In this document: in pieces, positions 1 through 9,535 of the stretch | Numbering within the stretch: position 1 is the stretch's first letter | How the letters are laid out: every line of letters starts with the position of its first letter | Assembly: GCF_002923755.1 (NCBI RefSeq) | Contig: NZ_PGFZ01000003.1 | Span: 107,878-171,877 of the forward strand | Length of the DNA: 64,000 nucleotides | Direction: 5' to 3' | From: Methylovulum psychrotolerans | Lineage (GTDB): Bacteria > Pseudomonadota > Gammaproteobacteria > Methylococcales > Methylomonadaceae | Translations under genes and position numbers: made by a program | Notes under the pieces: generated by a model | What the model saw: the letters and a program-made list of their open reading frames with translations, nothing else | Databases searched by the model: none | What the model was told of the DNA's origin: nothing

Positions 1-1746
1 GACGGGCTTGAGCTGTTTGCGCGCTTGCAGGAGCAGGTTGACGGCGCTGCCCGCGCCGCCGGACAGGACGTTTTCTTCCAACGTCACCAGCAGGTCGTGG
101 CTGGCGGCCAGTTCCAAAATGAGGGCCTCGTCCAGCGGTTTGACGAAGCGCATGTTGGCGACGGTCGCGCCCAAGGCTTCGGCGGCGGCGAGGGCGGGGG
201 TGACCAAACTGCCCCAGGCGAGCAGGGCGATGCGCTGGCCGTGGCGGCGGATTTCGCCCTTGCCGATGGCCAGGGTGTCCAGCCCGGGCTGCACCGCCGT
301 GCCGGGGCCTTTGCCGCGCGGGTAGCGCACGGCGGCGGGGCCGGGGTGCAAAAACCCGGTGCTGAGCATCTGCCGGCATTCGTTCTCGTCGGCGGGGGCC
401 ATGACCACCAGGTTGGGGATGCAGGCCAGGTAGCTGTGGTCGAAGCTGCCCGCGTGGGTGGGCCCGTCGGGGCCCACCAGCCCGGCGCGGTCGAGGGCGA
501 ACAGCACGTCGAGGTTTTGCAGGGCGACATCGTGGATGAGCTGGTCGTAGCCGCGTTGCAGGAAGGTCGAGTAGATGGCGACCACGGGCTTGGCGCCTTC
601 GCAGGCCTGCCCGGCGGCGAGGGTGACGGCGTGCTGTTCGGCGATGGCGACGTCAAAATAGCGGTCGGGGTATTGCTGGGAGAACTTGACCAGCCCGGAG
701 CCTTCGCGCATCGCGGGGGTAATGCCGAGCAGGCGGCTGTCCTGCGCGGCCATGTCGCACAGCCAGTTGCCGAACACTTCGGTGTAGGACGGGTGCGGCG
801 AGGGCGCGGACTTGGGCAGGCATTCCTTGCCGGGGTCGAAGGCGGGCACGCCGTGGTAGGCCAACGGGTCTTTCTCGGCGGGCGGGTAGCCCTTGCCCTT
901 TTTGGTGACGATGTGCAAAAAGCGCGGCCCTTGGATGTGCTTGAGGTTCTCCAGCGTGCCGACCAGGCTGTCCACGTCGTGGCCGTCGATGGGGCCTATG
1001 TAGTTGAAGCCCAACTCCTCGAACAGCGTCCCCGGCACGATCATGCCCTTGACGTGCTCTTCGGTGCGCCGCGCCAATTCCCACACCGTCGGCATCTTGC
1101 TCAGCACCTTCTTGCTCTCCTCGCGCACCGACGAATACAAACGGCTGGTCAGCACCTTGGACAGGTAGTTGTTCATCGCCCCGACGTTCGGGGAGATGGA
1201 CATGTCGTTGTCGTTGAGGACCACCAACAAATTCGCGTCGATGGACCCGGCGTGGTTCATGGCCTCGAAGGCCATGCCCCCGGTGATGCTGCCGTCGCCG
1301 ATGATGGCGACCATCTGGCGGTCCTCGCCTTTCAGGCGGGCGGCGATCGCCATGCCCAACGCCGCGCTGATCGAAGTGCTCGAATGCCCCACCCCAAACG
1401 CGTCATACTCGCTCTCGCTGCGGTTCGGGAACGCGCAGATGCCGTCGCGGCTGCGGATCGTCGTCATCCGCCCCTTGCGCCCGGTCAGGATCTTATGCGG
1501 GTAGGCCTGGTGGCCGACATCCCAGACCAGCTTGTCGGACGGGGTGTCGAACACATAATGCAGCGCCACGGTCAGCTCCACCGTCCCCAGCCCCGCCGAG
1601 AAATGCCCCCCCGACACGCTCACCGATTGGGTCAGGAATTCGCGCAGCTCCTTGGCGAGCGGCTTGAGCAGGTCTTTCGGCAGGCGGCGCACATCGGCGG
1701 GGCTGGCGATGTCGTCGAGCAGGGGGAAGCGGGCGGAGGTATTCAT
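1..1746 (-). CDS. dxs: 1-deoxy-D-xylulose-5-phosphate synthase, C-terminus beyond the window
   Basis: Thiamine-diphosphate enzyme that condenses pyruvate and glyceraldehyde-3-phosphate, the first step of the MEP isoprenoid pathway, in the cytosol. The minus-strand translation starts [16 protein letters not shown] at 1746 and stays open to base 1 (about 582 of the usual 620-640 residues), so the last 40 or so residues are missing. Visible family landmarks are the [20 protein letters not shown] stretch, the thiamine-binding [15 protein letters not shown] segment, and the pyrimidine-domain run [17 protein letters not shown] followed by a Tyr/Phe-rich stretch. A long open frame on the opposite strand is a shadow caused by the high GC content. 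No neighbour shares its direction within the window. Confidence 0.96.
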   Translation of the reverse strand, partial: MNTSARFPLLDDIASPADVRRLPKDLLKPLAKELREFLTQSVSVSGGHFSAGLGTVELTVALHYVFDTPSDKLVWDVGHQAYPHKILTGRKGRMTTIRSRDGICAFPNRSESEYDAFGVGHSSTSISAALGMAIAARLKGEDRQMVAIIGDGSITGGMAFEAMNHAGSIDANLLVVLNDNDMSISPNVGAMNNYLSKVLTSRLYSSVREESKKVLSKMPTVWELARRTEEHVKGMIVPGTLFEELGFNYIGPIDGHDVDSLVGTLENLKHIQGPRFLHIVTKKGKGYPPAEKDPLAYHGVPAFDPGKECLPKSAPSPHPSYTEVFGNWLCDMAAQDSRLLGITPAMREGSGLVKFSQQYPDRYFDVAIAEQHAVTLAAGQACEGAKPVVAIYSTFLQRGYDQLIHDVALQNLDVLFALDRAGLVGPDGPTHAGSFDHSYLACIPNLVVMAPADENECRQMLSTGFLHPGPAAVRYPRGKGPGTAVQPGLDTLAIGKGEIRRHGQRIALLAWGSLVTPALAAAEALGATVANMRFVKPLDEALILELAASHDLLVTLEENVLSGGAGSAVNLLLQARKQLKPV

Positions 1747-1810
1747 GTAGACAAAAGTTCCTTAAGAAGTCGGGGCAATGGTAAAGGATGGGCTGAAAAT
1801 AATGTAAGGG

Positions 1811-2008
1811 TTAAGGGCTTGCTTCGGCCACGGCTAGGGATAAGTTCAGCCCCAACCGGGCATATCCTGAATTTGCGCCATAATGCTTAGCCAAATCCTC
1901 GGCAGACGGGTGATTATCCTGATTAATTTCCGAGCAATCAAGTGGGTAATGCCCGGCAAGGCAAAATGCCGTTGCTTTATCGTGCCACTTTATGCCGAAA
2001 AGCCGCAA
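1811..2008 (-). CDS. short hypothetical ORF or gene relic
   Basis: A 65-codon minus-strand frame with normal-looking codon use and residues such as LAGHYPLDC and SAEDLAKHYGAN. It begins at a TTG and is open for about ten further codons upstream, with no ATG and no convincing ribosome-binding site. I do not recognise the family. It could be the remnant of a larger gene between dxs and the deacetylase cluster, or chance. The surrounding 1747-2090 stretch has no other supported gene. Confidence 0.25.
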   Translation of the reverse strand: MRLFGIKWHDKATAFCLAGHYPLDCSEINQDNHPSAEDLAKHYGANSGYARLGLNLSLAVAEASP

Positions 2009-2090
2009 TCTTTGACAAAGGGCCGCTACAAAATCCAGTTAGCGTTTATAATAGCCGCTTTTAGGTTATTTTACCCTGAATGGATCGGCA

Positions 2091-3059
2091 ATGATGCAAG
2101 CTTTGGCACTTTCTCTCCTTACGCATTGCGCAACCTGGGCATCGACTAGGGGCGGACAGAATAAGCTGTTTATCCTAATTTATCACCAAGTGCTGGACGC
2201 GCCGGATGTTATGCGTCCTGGTGAGGCGGATATCGCCAGTTTTAGCTGGCAAATGCAGCTGTTGGCGCGGCACTTTAATGTCCTGCCGTTGGCTGAGGCG
2301 GTGGCCCGCTTACAAGACCGGAGCTTGCCGCCACGTGCCGTCACCATTACTTTTGATGACGGTTACGCCGATAACCTACGCAACGCCGTGCCTATCCTTA
2401 AGCAGCAGAATTTGAGCGCAACGTTTTTCATCGCCTCCGGTTACTTGGAAGGTGGGCGGATGTGGAACGATACCGTTATTGAGGCTATCCGTAACCTCCC
2501 GCAACCCGAAGTGGATTTGAGCGCTTTCGGTTTGGGCGTAATGCCGCTGGTTAGCCCCGCGCAACGGGCCGCCACCGCCCGCACCTTGCTCAAGTGCCTT
2601 AAACATTTGCCGCCCGAACAACGCTTGGCGCATAGCCAAGCGCTTGCCGCACAGGCCACGGCGTTGCCCGACGACCTGATGCTTACCCGTGCGCAACTGC
2701 GCGAACTGCACGCGCAGGGTATGGAAATTGGTGGCCATACCGTTAACCATCCGATTTTGGCGACTTTGGACAAGGCTACCGCCACGGCAGAAATTGCCGA
2801 GAACAAAGCCTACCTGGAGCAACTGTTAGCCGCCCCGATCCGATTTTTTGCCTACCCTAACGGCAGGTTAGGCGATGATTACTTACTTGCCCACCGGGAC
2901 ATTGCCAAAGCGTGTCCCTATCAGGCGGCTTTCTCGACCCATCCGGGTGTGGCGACGGCGGCCAGTGATGTATGGCAATTGCCGCGCTTTACACCTTGGG
3001 ATGCCACACCGCTCAGATTTATGTTGCGGATGGTCTGGCTGTACCTTAAGGGCGGCTAA
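2091..3059 (+). CDS. polysaccharide deacetylase family protein
   Basis: NodB-type carbohydrate esterase 4 fold, expected to remove N- or O-acetyl groups from a polysaccharide. The signature TITFDDGYADN (around residues 84-95) carries the catalytic Asp and a metal-binding Asp; GGHTVNHP (around 214-221) supplies the metal-binding histidines, and FFAYPNGR the later motif. Length 322 residues fits the family. No clear signal peptide; the N-terminus is only weakly hydrophobic. Two adjacent ATG codons (2091, 2094) are possible starts. It leads the + strand group that contains exosortase-A-associated genes, so its substrate is probably the polysaccharide made by that locus; this is inferred from position only. 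Confidence 0.85.
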   Translation: MMQALALSLLTHCATWASTRGGQNKLFILIYHQVLDAPDVMRPGEADIASFSWQMQLLARHFNVLPLAEAVARLQDRSLPPRAVTITFDDGYADNLRNAVPILKQQNLSATFFIASGYLEGGRMWNDTVIEAIRNLPQPEVDLSAFGLGVMPLVSPAQRAATARTLLKCLKHLPPEQRLAHSQALAAQATALPDDLMLTRAQLRELHAQGMEIGGHTVNHPILATLDKATATAEIAENKAYLEQLLAAPIRFFAYPNGRLGDDYLLAHRDIAKACPYQAAFSTHPGVATAASDVWQLPRFTPWDATPLRFMLRMVWLYLKGG

Positions 3060-3106
3060 GCGTAACCGCACACTCTTTGCATAGACCATTTTTTAGGTGA
3101 CACCCT

Positions 3107-3799
3107 ATGACTGCCAAACATTATAATCCTCTCTGGCTATGGGCGTTGGGCTGTTGCCTAGCGGTCGGCGGGACTGCCGCCTTGGCCGCCTCCACCCTCG
3201 CCCCCTGGGTAGGGGTGTCCTTAGACGGCGAACGTTGTAGTGGCCGCGAGATAAGTTACGGGCCATTTGATTATACCAATGCCGCGAACAAGGGGGACAA
3301 ACTCAATATTGTCGAAACGTACCATTACACCAAAGATATCCAAATGCTCATTAAAGGCAATACCGGTTATTTGGGTGAAGACCTTGATTATACCGTAACG
3401 GCTTTCCCTAACCACCATAAGGCCTTAGGCACGCTGATGCACTACCAATTGATTTATCAGCACGACATTGCCACAAAAGCCAAGCGGCCTTTACCTTCCC
3501 CTGTGGAATGTTATTTCCAGCGGGCAATTCATTTTGCTCCGCAAGACCCCCTTAATTATATAATGTACGGGACGTATTTGCGCAAAAGCCAACATCCGCA
3601 AGAAGCCAATGAGCTGTATAAAAAAGCCTTGCAGGCCTTACCTAATGAGCTTAGCATCAACTACAGCTACGGCCTGTTTTTGTTTGAAAGTAAAAAATAT
3701 CCCGAAGCGTTGGCGCAAGCCAAGTTGATTTATGCGCAAAATTTCCCTAAACAAAAGCTCAAAGAATTGTTGATAAAATCAGGGCATTGGCAAAAATAA
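3107..3799 (+). CDS. exported TPR protein
   Basis: A 230-residue protein with an N-terminal hydrophobic segment (LWLWALGCCLAVGGTAALAA, about residues 10-29) that looks like a signal peptide. Residues 137-215 form tetratricopeptide-type repeats (for example NYIMYGTYLRKSQHPQEANE and LSINYSYGLFLFESKKYPEA). The middle part is not recognised. It lies 47 bp after the deacetylase and ends 2 bp before the ligase-like gene, so it is probably cotranscribed. A role as a periplasmic scaffold for polysaccharide assembly is plausible but unproven. Confidence 0.8.
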   Translation: MTAKHYNPLWLWALGCCLAVGGTAALAASTLAPWVGVSLDGERCSGREISYGPFDYTNAANKGDKLNIVETYHYTKDIQMLIKGNTGYLGEDLDYTVTAFPNHHKALGTLMHYQLIYQHDIATKAKRPLPSPVECYFQRAIHFAPQDPLNYIMYGTYLRKSQHPQEANELYKKALQALPNELSINYSYGLFLFESKKYPEALAQAKLIYAQNFPKQKLKELLIKSGHWQK

Positions 3800-3801
3800 C
3801 C

Positions 3802-5136
3802 ATGAGAGATATTGCGGTCACTTTATTATTTGCCTTGGGATGCTTTTATACCTTAAAAAGGCCTTATGTCGGCATTTTAGTCTGGTCATGGCTAGGTTTT
3901 ATGAACCCGCACCGGCTCTGTTATGGGTTCGCCTATACCTTGCCGTTTTCCTATATCATCGCCTTGTTGACTGTTGTGGTTTACGCCATTTCAAATGAGC
4001 CTAAGGCCTTGCCTAAAGATAAGCTGGTGGTGCTGATCATTGTGTTTTTGCTCTGGATGAGCGTCTCGACTATTTTTGCCATGAACCCGGTAGACGCGAA
4101 TGAATATTATATCCGCGTCCTGAAAATATTTTTTCCGGTCCTCTTATCAATGACTTTGTTCAAAAGCCGCGAACGTATCCACCAATTGCTCTGGGTGATT
4201 ATTGTCTCGATTGGTTTTTTTGGTGTTAAAGGCGGCATTTTTACCGTGTTGAGCGGCGGTAGCTTCCACGTTTTTGGCCCACCCGAATCATTTCTCGAAG
4301 AAAATAACGCTTTGGCGGTTGCCGAATTGATGGTGATTCCGCTGATGGTGTATATGCGCGGCCAGCTTGAACAGCATTGGCAAAAGCAATTGATGCTATT
4401 TTGTATTGTCGCCATGGCGTTTTCTGCATTAGGCTCGCAATCGCGCGGGGCTTTTTTGGCTATGAGCGGGTTGGGCGGCTATTTTTGGCTGCAAAGCAAG
4501 CGTAAAGTGCCGGTGACGCTGGCATTAATCATTTTGGTGTCAGTGCTCTACCAATTCCTGCCCGAATCTTGGTATCAGCGCATGGACACCATCAAAACTT
4601 ACGATCAGGACGAGTCCGCGCAAGGACGCATCCGAGCTTGGACGTTTGCCTATCACGTCGCTAATGACCGTTTGTTCGGCGGCGGTTACCAGCTATGGGC
4701 GCGGGTTATTTACCGGCAATATTTGCCTGGCTATACCGACGAAATGCCAGCCTATGTCGCCCACAGCATTTATTTTCATGTATTGGGCGAACATGGCTGG
4801 ATAGGCTTGCTGCTGTTCTTGACGATTTTTTTTCTGGCTTGGCGTTATTGTTCACAGGTTGCTAAGCTGACGAAGAATAATCCTGAAAAAAAATGGCAGG
4901 GGGATTTGGCGACCATGATTAAGTTGAGTTTGCTGTCTTATCTGACGGGTGGGGCGTTTTTAAGCCTGTCTTATTTGGATTTGACTTGGCAATTGGTAGC
5001 CATAATCATTTTGTTGAAAGAAATGGCCACGCCCATTACTAAAGTCCCCGGCTTGATTGACCGTAAACTGAATCCTGACCTTGAAATACAGACAAAGAAG
5101 GAAAAGCAGCGCCGCTTGTGGCATAACCCCGAATAG
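3802..5136 (+). CDS. O-antigen ligase-like membrane protein, exosortase-A-associated type
   Basis: Polytopic membrane protein of about 444 residues with around eleven hydrophobic segments and a large loop near residues 255-325, the layout of Wzy/WaaL-type O-antigen polymerases and ligases. The N-terminus (ALGCFYTLKRPYVGILVWSW, then GFMNPHRLCYGFAYTLPFSY) matches what I recall of the putative O-glycosylation ligase family found with exosortase A (TIGR03097). The frame is open from a TTG at 3787, but the ATG at 3802 lies just after the stop of the upstream TPR gene and is the better start. Together with the acyl carrier protein and the two hydrolases downstream it marks a partial exosortase-A-type locus. 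Confidence 0.82.
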   Translation: MRDIAVTLLFALGCFYTLKRPYVGILVWSWLGFMNPHRLCYGFAYTLPFSYIIALLTVVVYAISNEPKALPKDKLVVLIIVFLLWMSVSTIFAMNPVDANEYYIRVLKIFFPVLLSMTLFKSRERIHQLLWVIIVSIGFFGVKGGIFTVLSGGSFHVFGPPESFLEENNALAVAELMVIPLMVYMRGQLEQHWQKQLMLFCIVAMAFSALGSQSRGAFLAMSGLGGYFWLQSKRKVPVTLALIILVSVLYQFLPESWYQRMDTIKTYDQDESAQGRIRAWTFAYHVANDRLFGGGYQLWARVIYRQYLPGYTDEMPAYVAHSIYFHVLGEHGWIGLLLFLTIFFLAWRYCSQVAKLTKNNPEKKWQGDLATMIKLSLLSYLTGGAFLSLSYLDLTWQLVAIIILLKEMATPITKVPGLIDRKLNPDLEIQTKKEKQRRLWHNPE

Positions 5137-5327
5137 AGCACCACCCTTTCAGGGCAAAAATCGTGTCAAAAATCGGCTGATGACAAAATAGCCTCCCCTT
5201 TGGGAGCGAATAAACGGTAAAATCACCCTTTGTAAAGGGCTAGGGAGCCACACGCATTTGCAAATGCGCGGTCTGGCAAGTAAGGGGCATCCGATGACAA
5301 TTTATAGCACTATTGAGTAAGCACATT
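5137..5327 (+). other. intergenic leader before the acyl carrier protein gene
   Basis: 190 bp without a gene. It contains small GC-rich hairpins (CTCCC-CTTT-GGGAG near 5192-5205; CCCTTTGTAAAGGG near 5228-5241) and a G-rich stretch. It may hold a terminator for the ligase-like gene and a promoter for the following genes; no clear -35/-10 pair was found. Confidence 0.3.
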
Positions 5328-5573
5328 ATGGCAATTGAACAAATGGTAAAAAATATCTTACGGCAGCATCTCCAGTTAGGCGATGCGGTGGACAGCTATC
5401 AGGCTGATACGCCCTTGCTTGGGGCGTTGCCTGAGCTGGATTCAATGGGGGTCGTTAACCTCATTACCGCCATTGAGGAAAATGTAGGCTGTGTCATTGA
5501 CGATGACGAAATCAACGCTGACGTGTTTACCACCTTTGGCAGCTTGGTCACCTTTGTGGCATCGAAAAGTTGA
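5328..5573 (+). CDS. acyl carrier protein, exosortase-A-locus type
   Basis: 81-residue acidic acyl carrier protein. The phosphopantetheine attachment serine lies in ELDSMGVV, the standard DS(L/M) motif of helix 2, and the rest has the expected four-helix pattern (FGSLVTFVASKS at the end). The ATG at 5328 is preferred to an upstream TTG at 5313. It sits 31 bp before hydrolase 2. Exosortase-A loci commonly carry such an ACP next to two alpha/beta hydrolases and an acyl-CoA ligase; here no ligase is seen. Probable role: carry an acyl or acyl-like intermediate for surface polymer or protein modification. Confidence 0.88.
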   Translation: MAIEQMVKNILRQHLQLGDAVDSYQADTPLLGALPELDSMGVVNLITAIEENVGCVIDDDEINADVFTTFGSLVTFVASKS

Positions 5574-5604
5574 GCATTAGCCCTTCCTTTATTGAGTCCT
5601 AATT

Positions 5605-6447
5605 ATGAACCCTAGTTATTTGGGTGTTACCCTCACGCCTTTCTTCATTGACGGTAGCCAAGGGCCATTATTTTGCCTGTTCGTGCCGCCTAAAGATCCG
5701 CAGGGCGAAGTTTTACTGTTTTTACCCTCTTTTGGCGAAGAGCTGAACCGTTGCCGGGTGATGGTCGCCATGCAGGCGCGGATGCTCGCCGAAGCCGGGG
5801 TGGGATGCCTGTTGTTGGATTACTATGGCACGGGCGATAGTGCCGGCGATTTTAGCGAAACCCGTTGGGAACAATGGCTGCGTGATGCCGAAACGGCTTG
5901 TGCGTGGTTGATAGGGCAGGGTTACACCAAAATAGGTTTATGGGGTTTGCGCTTGGGGGCAGTGGTCGCGGCAGAACTGGCGGCAGCAATCCCTGGACGG
6001 TTTACCCGTCTGTTGCTTTGGCAACCCGTATTGGAAGGCAAAGTGCTGTTTACGCAATTTTTACGCATACGCCTGGCAATGCTGATGGACAGGGGCGAGC
6101 CGAAAGAAACCACCCAGCAAATGCGTGAACGGTTACAGGCGGGTAAGCCGCTAGAAGTGGCGGGTTATGAAATCAGCCCGGTGTTGGCGGCGGCGCTTGA
6201 CAGCAAGGCCTTAGTGGCTATCCGGTTACCCGCTGGCCTTCAGGTCAACTGGTTTGAGCTGACGCTGGCAGATCAGGCCGAGCTGAGTATCGCCAGCCAA
6301 AAAGTGGTCGCTGCTTGGCAAAGCCAAAACGTGGTAGTGGTTACGCAGTTTTTTTCAGGCCCTGCCTTCTGGCAATTGCATGAGCGCGAACTGACCCCCG
6401 ACTTATTGGCAAAAACCACCGGCATTTTCTTAGGTGAGCGGACATGA
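5605..6447 (+). CDS. hydrolase 2, exosortase A system-associated
   Basis: 280-residue alpha/beta-hydrolase-like protein, in the position and style of TIGR03101. The N-terminal half has LFLPSFGEELNRCRVMVAMQ, the strand-turn LLLDYYGTGDSAGDF, and GLWGLRLGAVVAAELAA at the nucleophile elbow. The elbow reads GLRLG, so the usual catalytic Ser appears to be replaced, which suggests this protein may be non-catalytic or use other residues. Its stop overlaps the start of hydrolase 1 by 4 bp (ATGA), indicating translational coupling. Biochemical role of the family is unknown. Confidence 0.85.
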   Translation: MNPSYLGVTLTPFFIDGSQGPLFCLFVPPKDPQGEVLLFLPSFGEELNRCRVMVAMQARMLAEAGVGCLLLDYYGTGDSAGDFSETRWEQWLRDAETACAWLIGQGYTKIGLWGLRLGAVVAAELAAAIPGRFTRLLLWQPVLEGKVLFTQFLRIRLAMLMDRGEPKETTQQMRERLQAGKPLEVAGYEISPVLAAALDSKALVAIRLPAGLQVNWFELTLADQAELSIASQKVVAAWQSQNVVVVTQFFSGPAFWQLHERELTPDLLAKTTGIFLGERT

Positions 6448-7316
6448 CGATAAAAACACAAGAAATCCCTTTGCTGATTGACTGTGAAGGTGTGGCACAA
6501 ATCGGCATTTTTCATCGTCCCGAACAGGCGCGAAACATCGGCATTGTCGTCGTGGTGGCTGGGGGGCCGCAATATCGGGTCGGCTGCGCCCGCCAAATCA
6601 TTTTGTGGAGCCGCCGTCTGGCAAGTGACGGCTATCCGGTGTTGCGTTTTGATTATCGCGGCTTTGGCGACAGTGCCGGCGAGTTTGTCGGCTTTGAAGG
6701 AGTGAACGCCGACATTGCCAGTGCCGTCGATAAGCTGATGGCACTGATGCCGGATTTGACCAGCGTTGTGCTTTGGGGCGAATGCAATGCCGCTTCGGCA
6801 ATGATGATGTACGCTTGGCGGGATAAGCGGGTCAGCGGGCTGGTCATGCAAAACCCTTGGGTACGCAATGAAGCGACTCAAGCGCGGATGTATATCAAAC
6901 ATTATTATTTGATGCGCATTATGCAAAAAAGCTTTTGGCTGAAATTGCTGAACTTGCAGTTTAACCCCTTGGTGTCCATGACTTCGCTGGTAGATCTCTG
7001 GCGTAATGCCAAGCTGTTTGAGGCCGTCCAAGAGTCGCGGGTACGCCAAGAGTTCGAAAGCCTGCCAAGTTACCAGGAAAAAATGTGCGAAGGCTTGGCA
7101 AAATTTCCAGGCCCCGTGCTGTTACTGATGAGCGGCTATAGCCTAATCGGTAAAGAATTTGATGAACTGGTGTCGTTATCGGCGCGTTGGCGGGCGGTTT
7201 TAGCCGCCAAAGCCTTGACGCGTATCGATATGCCGGATGCCGACCATACCTTTTCGCGTTCACAAGACCGGGAAAAACTTGTCAACCATGCCCTCACTTG
7301 GCTTAACCAACGTTGA
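6444..7316 (+). CDS. hydrolase 1, exosortase A system-associated
   Basis: 290-residue alpha/beta hydrolase of the TIGR03100 type. Recognisable features: IVVVVAGGPQYRVGCARQI near the N-terminus, LRFDYRGFGDSAGEFVGFEG, and VVLWGECNAASAMMMYAW where GECNA is the nucleophile elbow, with Cys in place of Ser as reported for this family. MPDADHTFSR near the C-terminus supplies the likely catalytic His. Translationally coupled to hydrolase 2; four bases separate it from the glycosyltransferase. Substrate unknown. Confidence 0.88.
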   Translation: MTIKTQEIPLLIDCEGVAQIGIFHRPEQARNIGIVVVVAGGPQYRVGCARQIILWSRRLASDGYPVLRFDYRGFGDSAGEFVGFEGVNADIASAVDKLMALMPDLTSVVLWGECNAASAMMMYAWRDKRVSGLVMQNPWVRNEATQARMYIKHYYLMRIMQKSFWLKLLNLQFNPLVSMTSLVDLWRNAKLFEAVQESRVRQEFESLPSYQEKMCEGLAKFPGPVLLLMSGYSLIGKEFDELVSLSARWRAVLAAKALTRIDMPDADHTFSRSQDREKLVNHALTWLNQR

Positions 7317-7320
7317 TTTT

Positions 7321-8298
7321 ATGAATGCACAGCCGTTAATCAGTATTATTATCCCGACCCGCAACCGTGGTGAATTGTTACAAGTTTGCTTGAATGCCAT
7401 CCGAGCCCAGACGTATCCGCATTATGAAGTGCTGGTCATTGATGATGGTTCCAGCTTGGCTAACCGCGAAATTTGCCGGGGGTTGCTGCAACAGTATGAC
7501 TCCCGTGTCCAATGGCACGAAGTTCACGCACCTGACACCCAAGGCTGCGGGCCTTCGGTCATTAGAAATAAAGGTATTGCCTTAGCCCAAGGCAAATATG
7601 TGACGTTTTGTGATGATGATGATTTTTGGACGTGCACTGAGCATTTGGCCACAGCGGTCACTTGTATGGAGCGGCAAGCGGCGCAAGTGTATTTTGGCGG
7701 CATTCAAGTGCAAGACCCTAGCGGCAATGTCATTATTGAAAAAATGATGCCAAAAGTCGAGCATTCCTTAAAACCGGCACAAAAACTGGCGGATTATGAT
7801 GTCTACGCGGTCTCGCGCCAACAAATCCTGTCTTATCCCGATTATGCACACCTTAACATCACTATCACGACTAAGGCCTTGTTAGACAAAATAGGCGGTT
7901 TTTGGGAACAGATTAATTATTGCGAGGACATTAACCTGTTTATCCGTGTTTGTGATGCGGCCGAGATTATTTTATTCCGCCCCAGCATTTGCGCAGTACA
8001 TAATGCGCCCGCCAAACGCTTGGATATGTCGGTGTCGAACAGCCTGAGCCTGCAAAATAAACGCTTGCTGGAAGTCAACGCTTACCAGCATTTGCTGATG
8101 GCGTGCGACAGCCCATGCGCCTTGTATTACACCCGCATCAGCCTGTCTTATTTGTATAAGGTCATTAGTGAAGAATTGGCACGGGGCGGTAAAAAAATGG
8201 CCGCCCTGCAATATGCCCAATGTGCCTTGGCGATGTACCCTACACTCAAATGGTCGGTTTATCTGGTTTGGCTACATCTGAGTTTTGCGTTTAGATAA
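7321..8298 (+). CDS. family 2 glycosyltransferase
   Basis: 325-residue GT-A glycosyltransferase: PLISIIIPTRNRGELLQVC at the start, LVIDDGSS, and the metal-binding acidic cluster TFCDDDDFW (DXD equivalent). Two downstream blocks (GGFWEQINYCEDINLFIRV; LYYTRISLSYLYKVI) fit the acceptor side of GT2. The ATG at 7321 directly follows the hydrolase 1 stop and begins the canonical GT2 N-terminus. Most likely adds a sugar in the same polysaccharide pathway as the preceding genes; donor and acceptor cannot be read from sequence. Confidence 0.88.
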   Translation: MNAQPLISIIIPTRNRGELLQVCLNAIRAQTYPHYEVLVIDDGSSLANREICRGLLQQYDSRVQWHEVHAPDTQGCGPSVIRNKGIALAQGKYVTFCDDDDFWTCTEHLATAVTCMERQAAQVYFGGIQVQDPSGNVIIEKMMPKVEHSLKPAQKLADYDVYAVSRQQILSYPDYAHLNITITTKALLDKIGGFWEQINYCEDINLFIRVCDAAEIILFRPSICAVHNAPAKRLDMSVSNSLSLQNKRLLEVNAYQHLLMACDSPCALYYTRISLSYLYKVISEELARGGKKMAALQYAQCALAMYPTLKWSVYLVWLHLSFAFR

Positions 8299-8378
8299 GG
8301 TTGTACGTGTAGGAAAAGCAAACGGTGTTTGCCTGCCCTGTACGCCCTGATACTGATCTGTTGAACGGCAGCGGCTAT

Positions 8379-8876
8379 TTAACCCCAGCTTTTCCGCAGT
8401 AGCACTTCATCATGCCCAGGCAAGACCAAATCTGGCAACAGGCCGACTGGCCCGAAACCGTGGTGCTGGTAAAACGCCAAGGCCTTCTGATTAAACGCCG
8501 AAGCGACCACCCAGAGGTTTTGGCATTCCAAGCGGGCTTGGCTTTCCGCCCAAGCTAACAGTTCACCACCGATACCTAGCCCCCTAAAATCCGCCGCCAA
8601 GCCCAACAGTTCAATATAAGGCCCGCGCAGCCACGGATAGCGCAGGCAGATAACCCCCACCAGAACCCCTTGTACTTCCACCGCATAACGTTTTAAAGCC
8701 GGATCGGTGCGCAACAGGTACTTAGCTAAGGCTGCTGCCGAAATATTTAAGGTTAACCAGGGTTCGCTGGCCGCCAATAGCTCTGCCAGCACCGTCGCTT
8801 GGGCGGGGCTAAGAGTTTGGGTTAAACGGCAATGCTTAAGGGTTTCTTCTGTTTGGCTAAAGGCGGTAGGGTTCAT
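8379..8876 (-). CDS. GNAT family N-acetyltransferase
   Basis: 165 residues. Acetyl-CoA-binding core with LLGLAADFRGLGIGGELLAWAES (motif A, R/QxxGxG/A as RGLGIG) and a C-terminal ALAFYQHHGF motif B typical of GNAT enzymes. Convergent with the glycosyltransferase, 80 bp away; a small hairpin (GCAAAC-GGT-GTTTGC, about 8319-8333) lies in the gap. Substrate unknown. Confidence 0.88.
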   Translation of the reverse strand: MNPTAFSQTEETLKHCRLTQTLSPAQATVLAELLAASEPWLTLNISAAALAKYLLRTDPALKRYAVEVQGVLVGVICLRYPWLRGPYIELLGLAADFRGLGIGGELLAWAESQARLECQNLWVVASAFNQKALAFYQHHGFGPVGLLPDLVLPGHDEVLLRKSWG

Positions 8877-8993
8877 AAGTCCTTAGAGTAAGAGAGGGTT
8901 GAGGTGTGGCTATAGGCTAAAGTCTTGGTACGGCGGTTAACGTTTTAAACCGACTTTTCCCATCATTTTACCCGCCTGCGCCGACATAATTGC

Positions 8994-8999
8994 TATAAT
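8994..8999 (+). promoter_or_regulatory. putative -10 element for yqhA
   Basis: TATAAT 29 bp before the yqhA start. A good -35 at 16-18 bp upstream is not obvious. Confidence 0.4.
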
Positions 9000-9028
9000 A
9001 TCGGCAAAAATTGCCTGCTTGCCGAACT

Positions 9029-9535
9029 ATGCCTTTTGCCAAACACTTAGAACATGCCATTGAACGCCTCATGTATGCCAGCCGTTGGTTACTGGCGCCC
9101 ATTTATGCCGGCCTAAGCCTAGTGCTGCTCGGTCTGTTCATCAAGTTTTTTCAAGAGCTGTACCATTTTCTGCCGCATATTTTTGCCATTGGCGAGACCG
9201 ATTTTATCCTCAGTTTGCTGACCTTTATCGACCTGACCCTGGTCGGTAGCCTGATTGTGCTGATTATGTTCAGCGGCTATGAAAACTTTGTCTCCCGTCT
9301 GGATATTGATGCCGACACCGAAAAGCTGGAGTGGCTGGGTACGCATGATTATGGCTCGATGAAAATGAAAGTGGCGACTTCAATTGTCGCCATTTCCTCC
9401 ATCCATTTGCTAAAAGTGTTCATGGATATTAATGCCACCGCCAATGACAAACTGCTCTGGTATGTGGTCATCCATTTGACCTTAGTCATTTCGGCCCTGC
9501 TGATGGGCTATTTGGACAAACTGACGAAACATTGA
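9029..9535 (+). CDS. yqhA: YqhA family (TIGR00645) inner membrane protein
   Basis: 168-residue membrane protein closely resembling E. coli Yqh[54 protein letters not shown], and [20 protein letters not shown] are recognisable family blocks. Four hydrophobic segments are predicted. Function in the family is not established. ATG at 9029 chosen over an upstream TTG. Its stop overlaps the next start (TGATG), so it is coupled to the glutaredoxin-like gene. Confidence 0.92.
   Translation: MPFAKHLEHAIERLMYASRWLLAPIYAGLSLVLLGLFIKFFQELYHFLPHIFAIGETDFILSLLTFIDLTLVGSLIVLIMFSGYENFVSRLDIDADTEKLEWLGTHDYGSMKMKVATSIVAISSIHLLKVFMDINATANDKLLWYVVIHLTLVISALLMGYLDKLTKH

Noticed and set aside
25..1890. 621-codon + strand open frame opposite dxs
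   Set aside because: Antisense to a clear dxs gene; Gly/Val/His-rich composition is the typical shadow of GC-rich codons.
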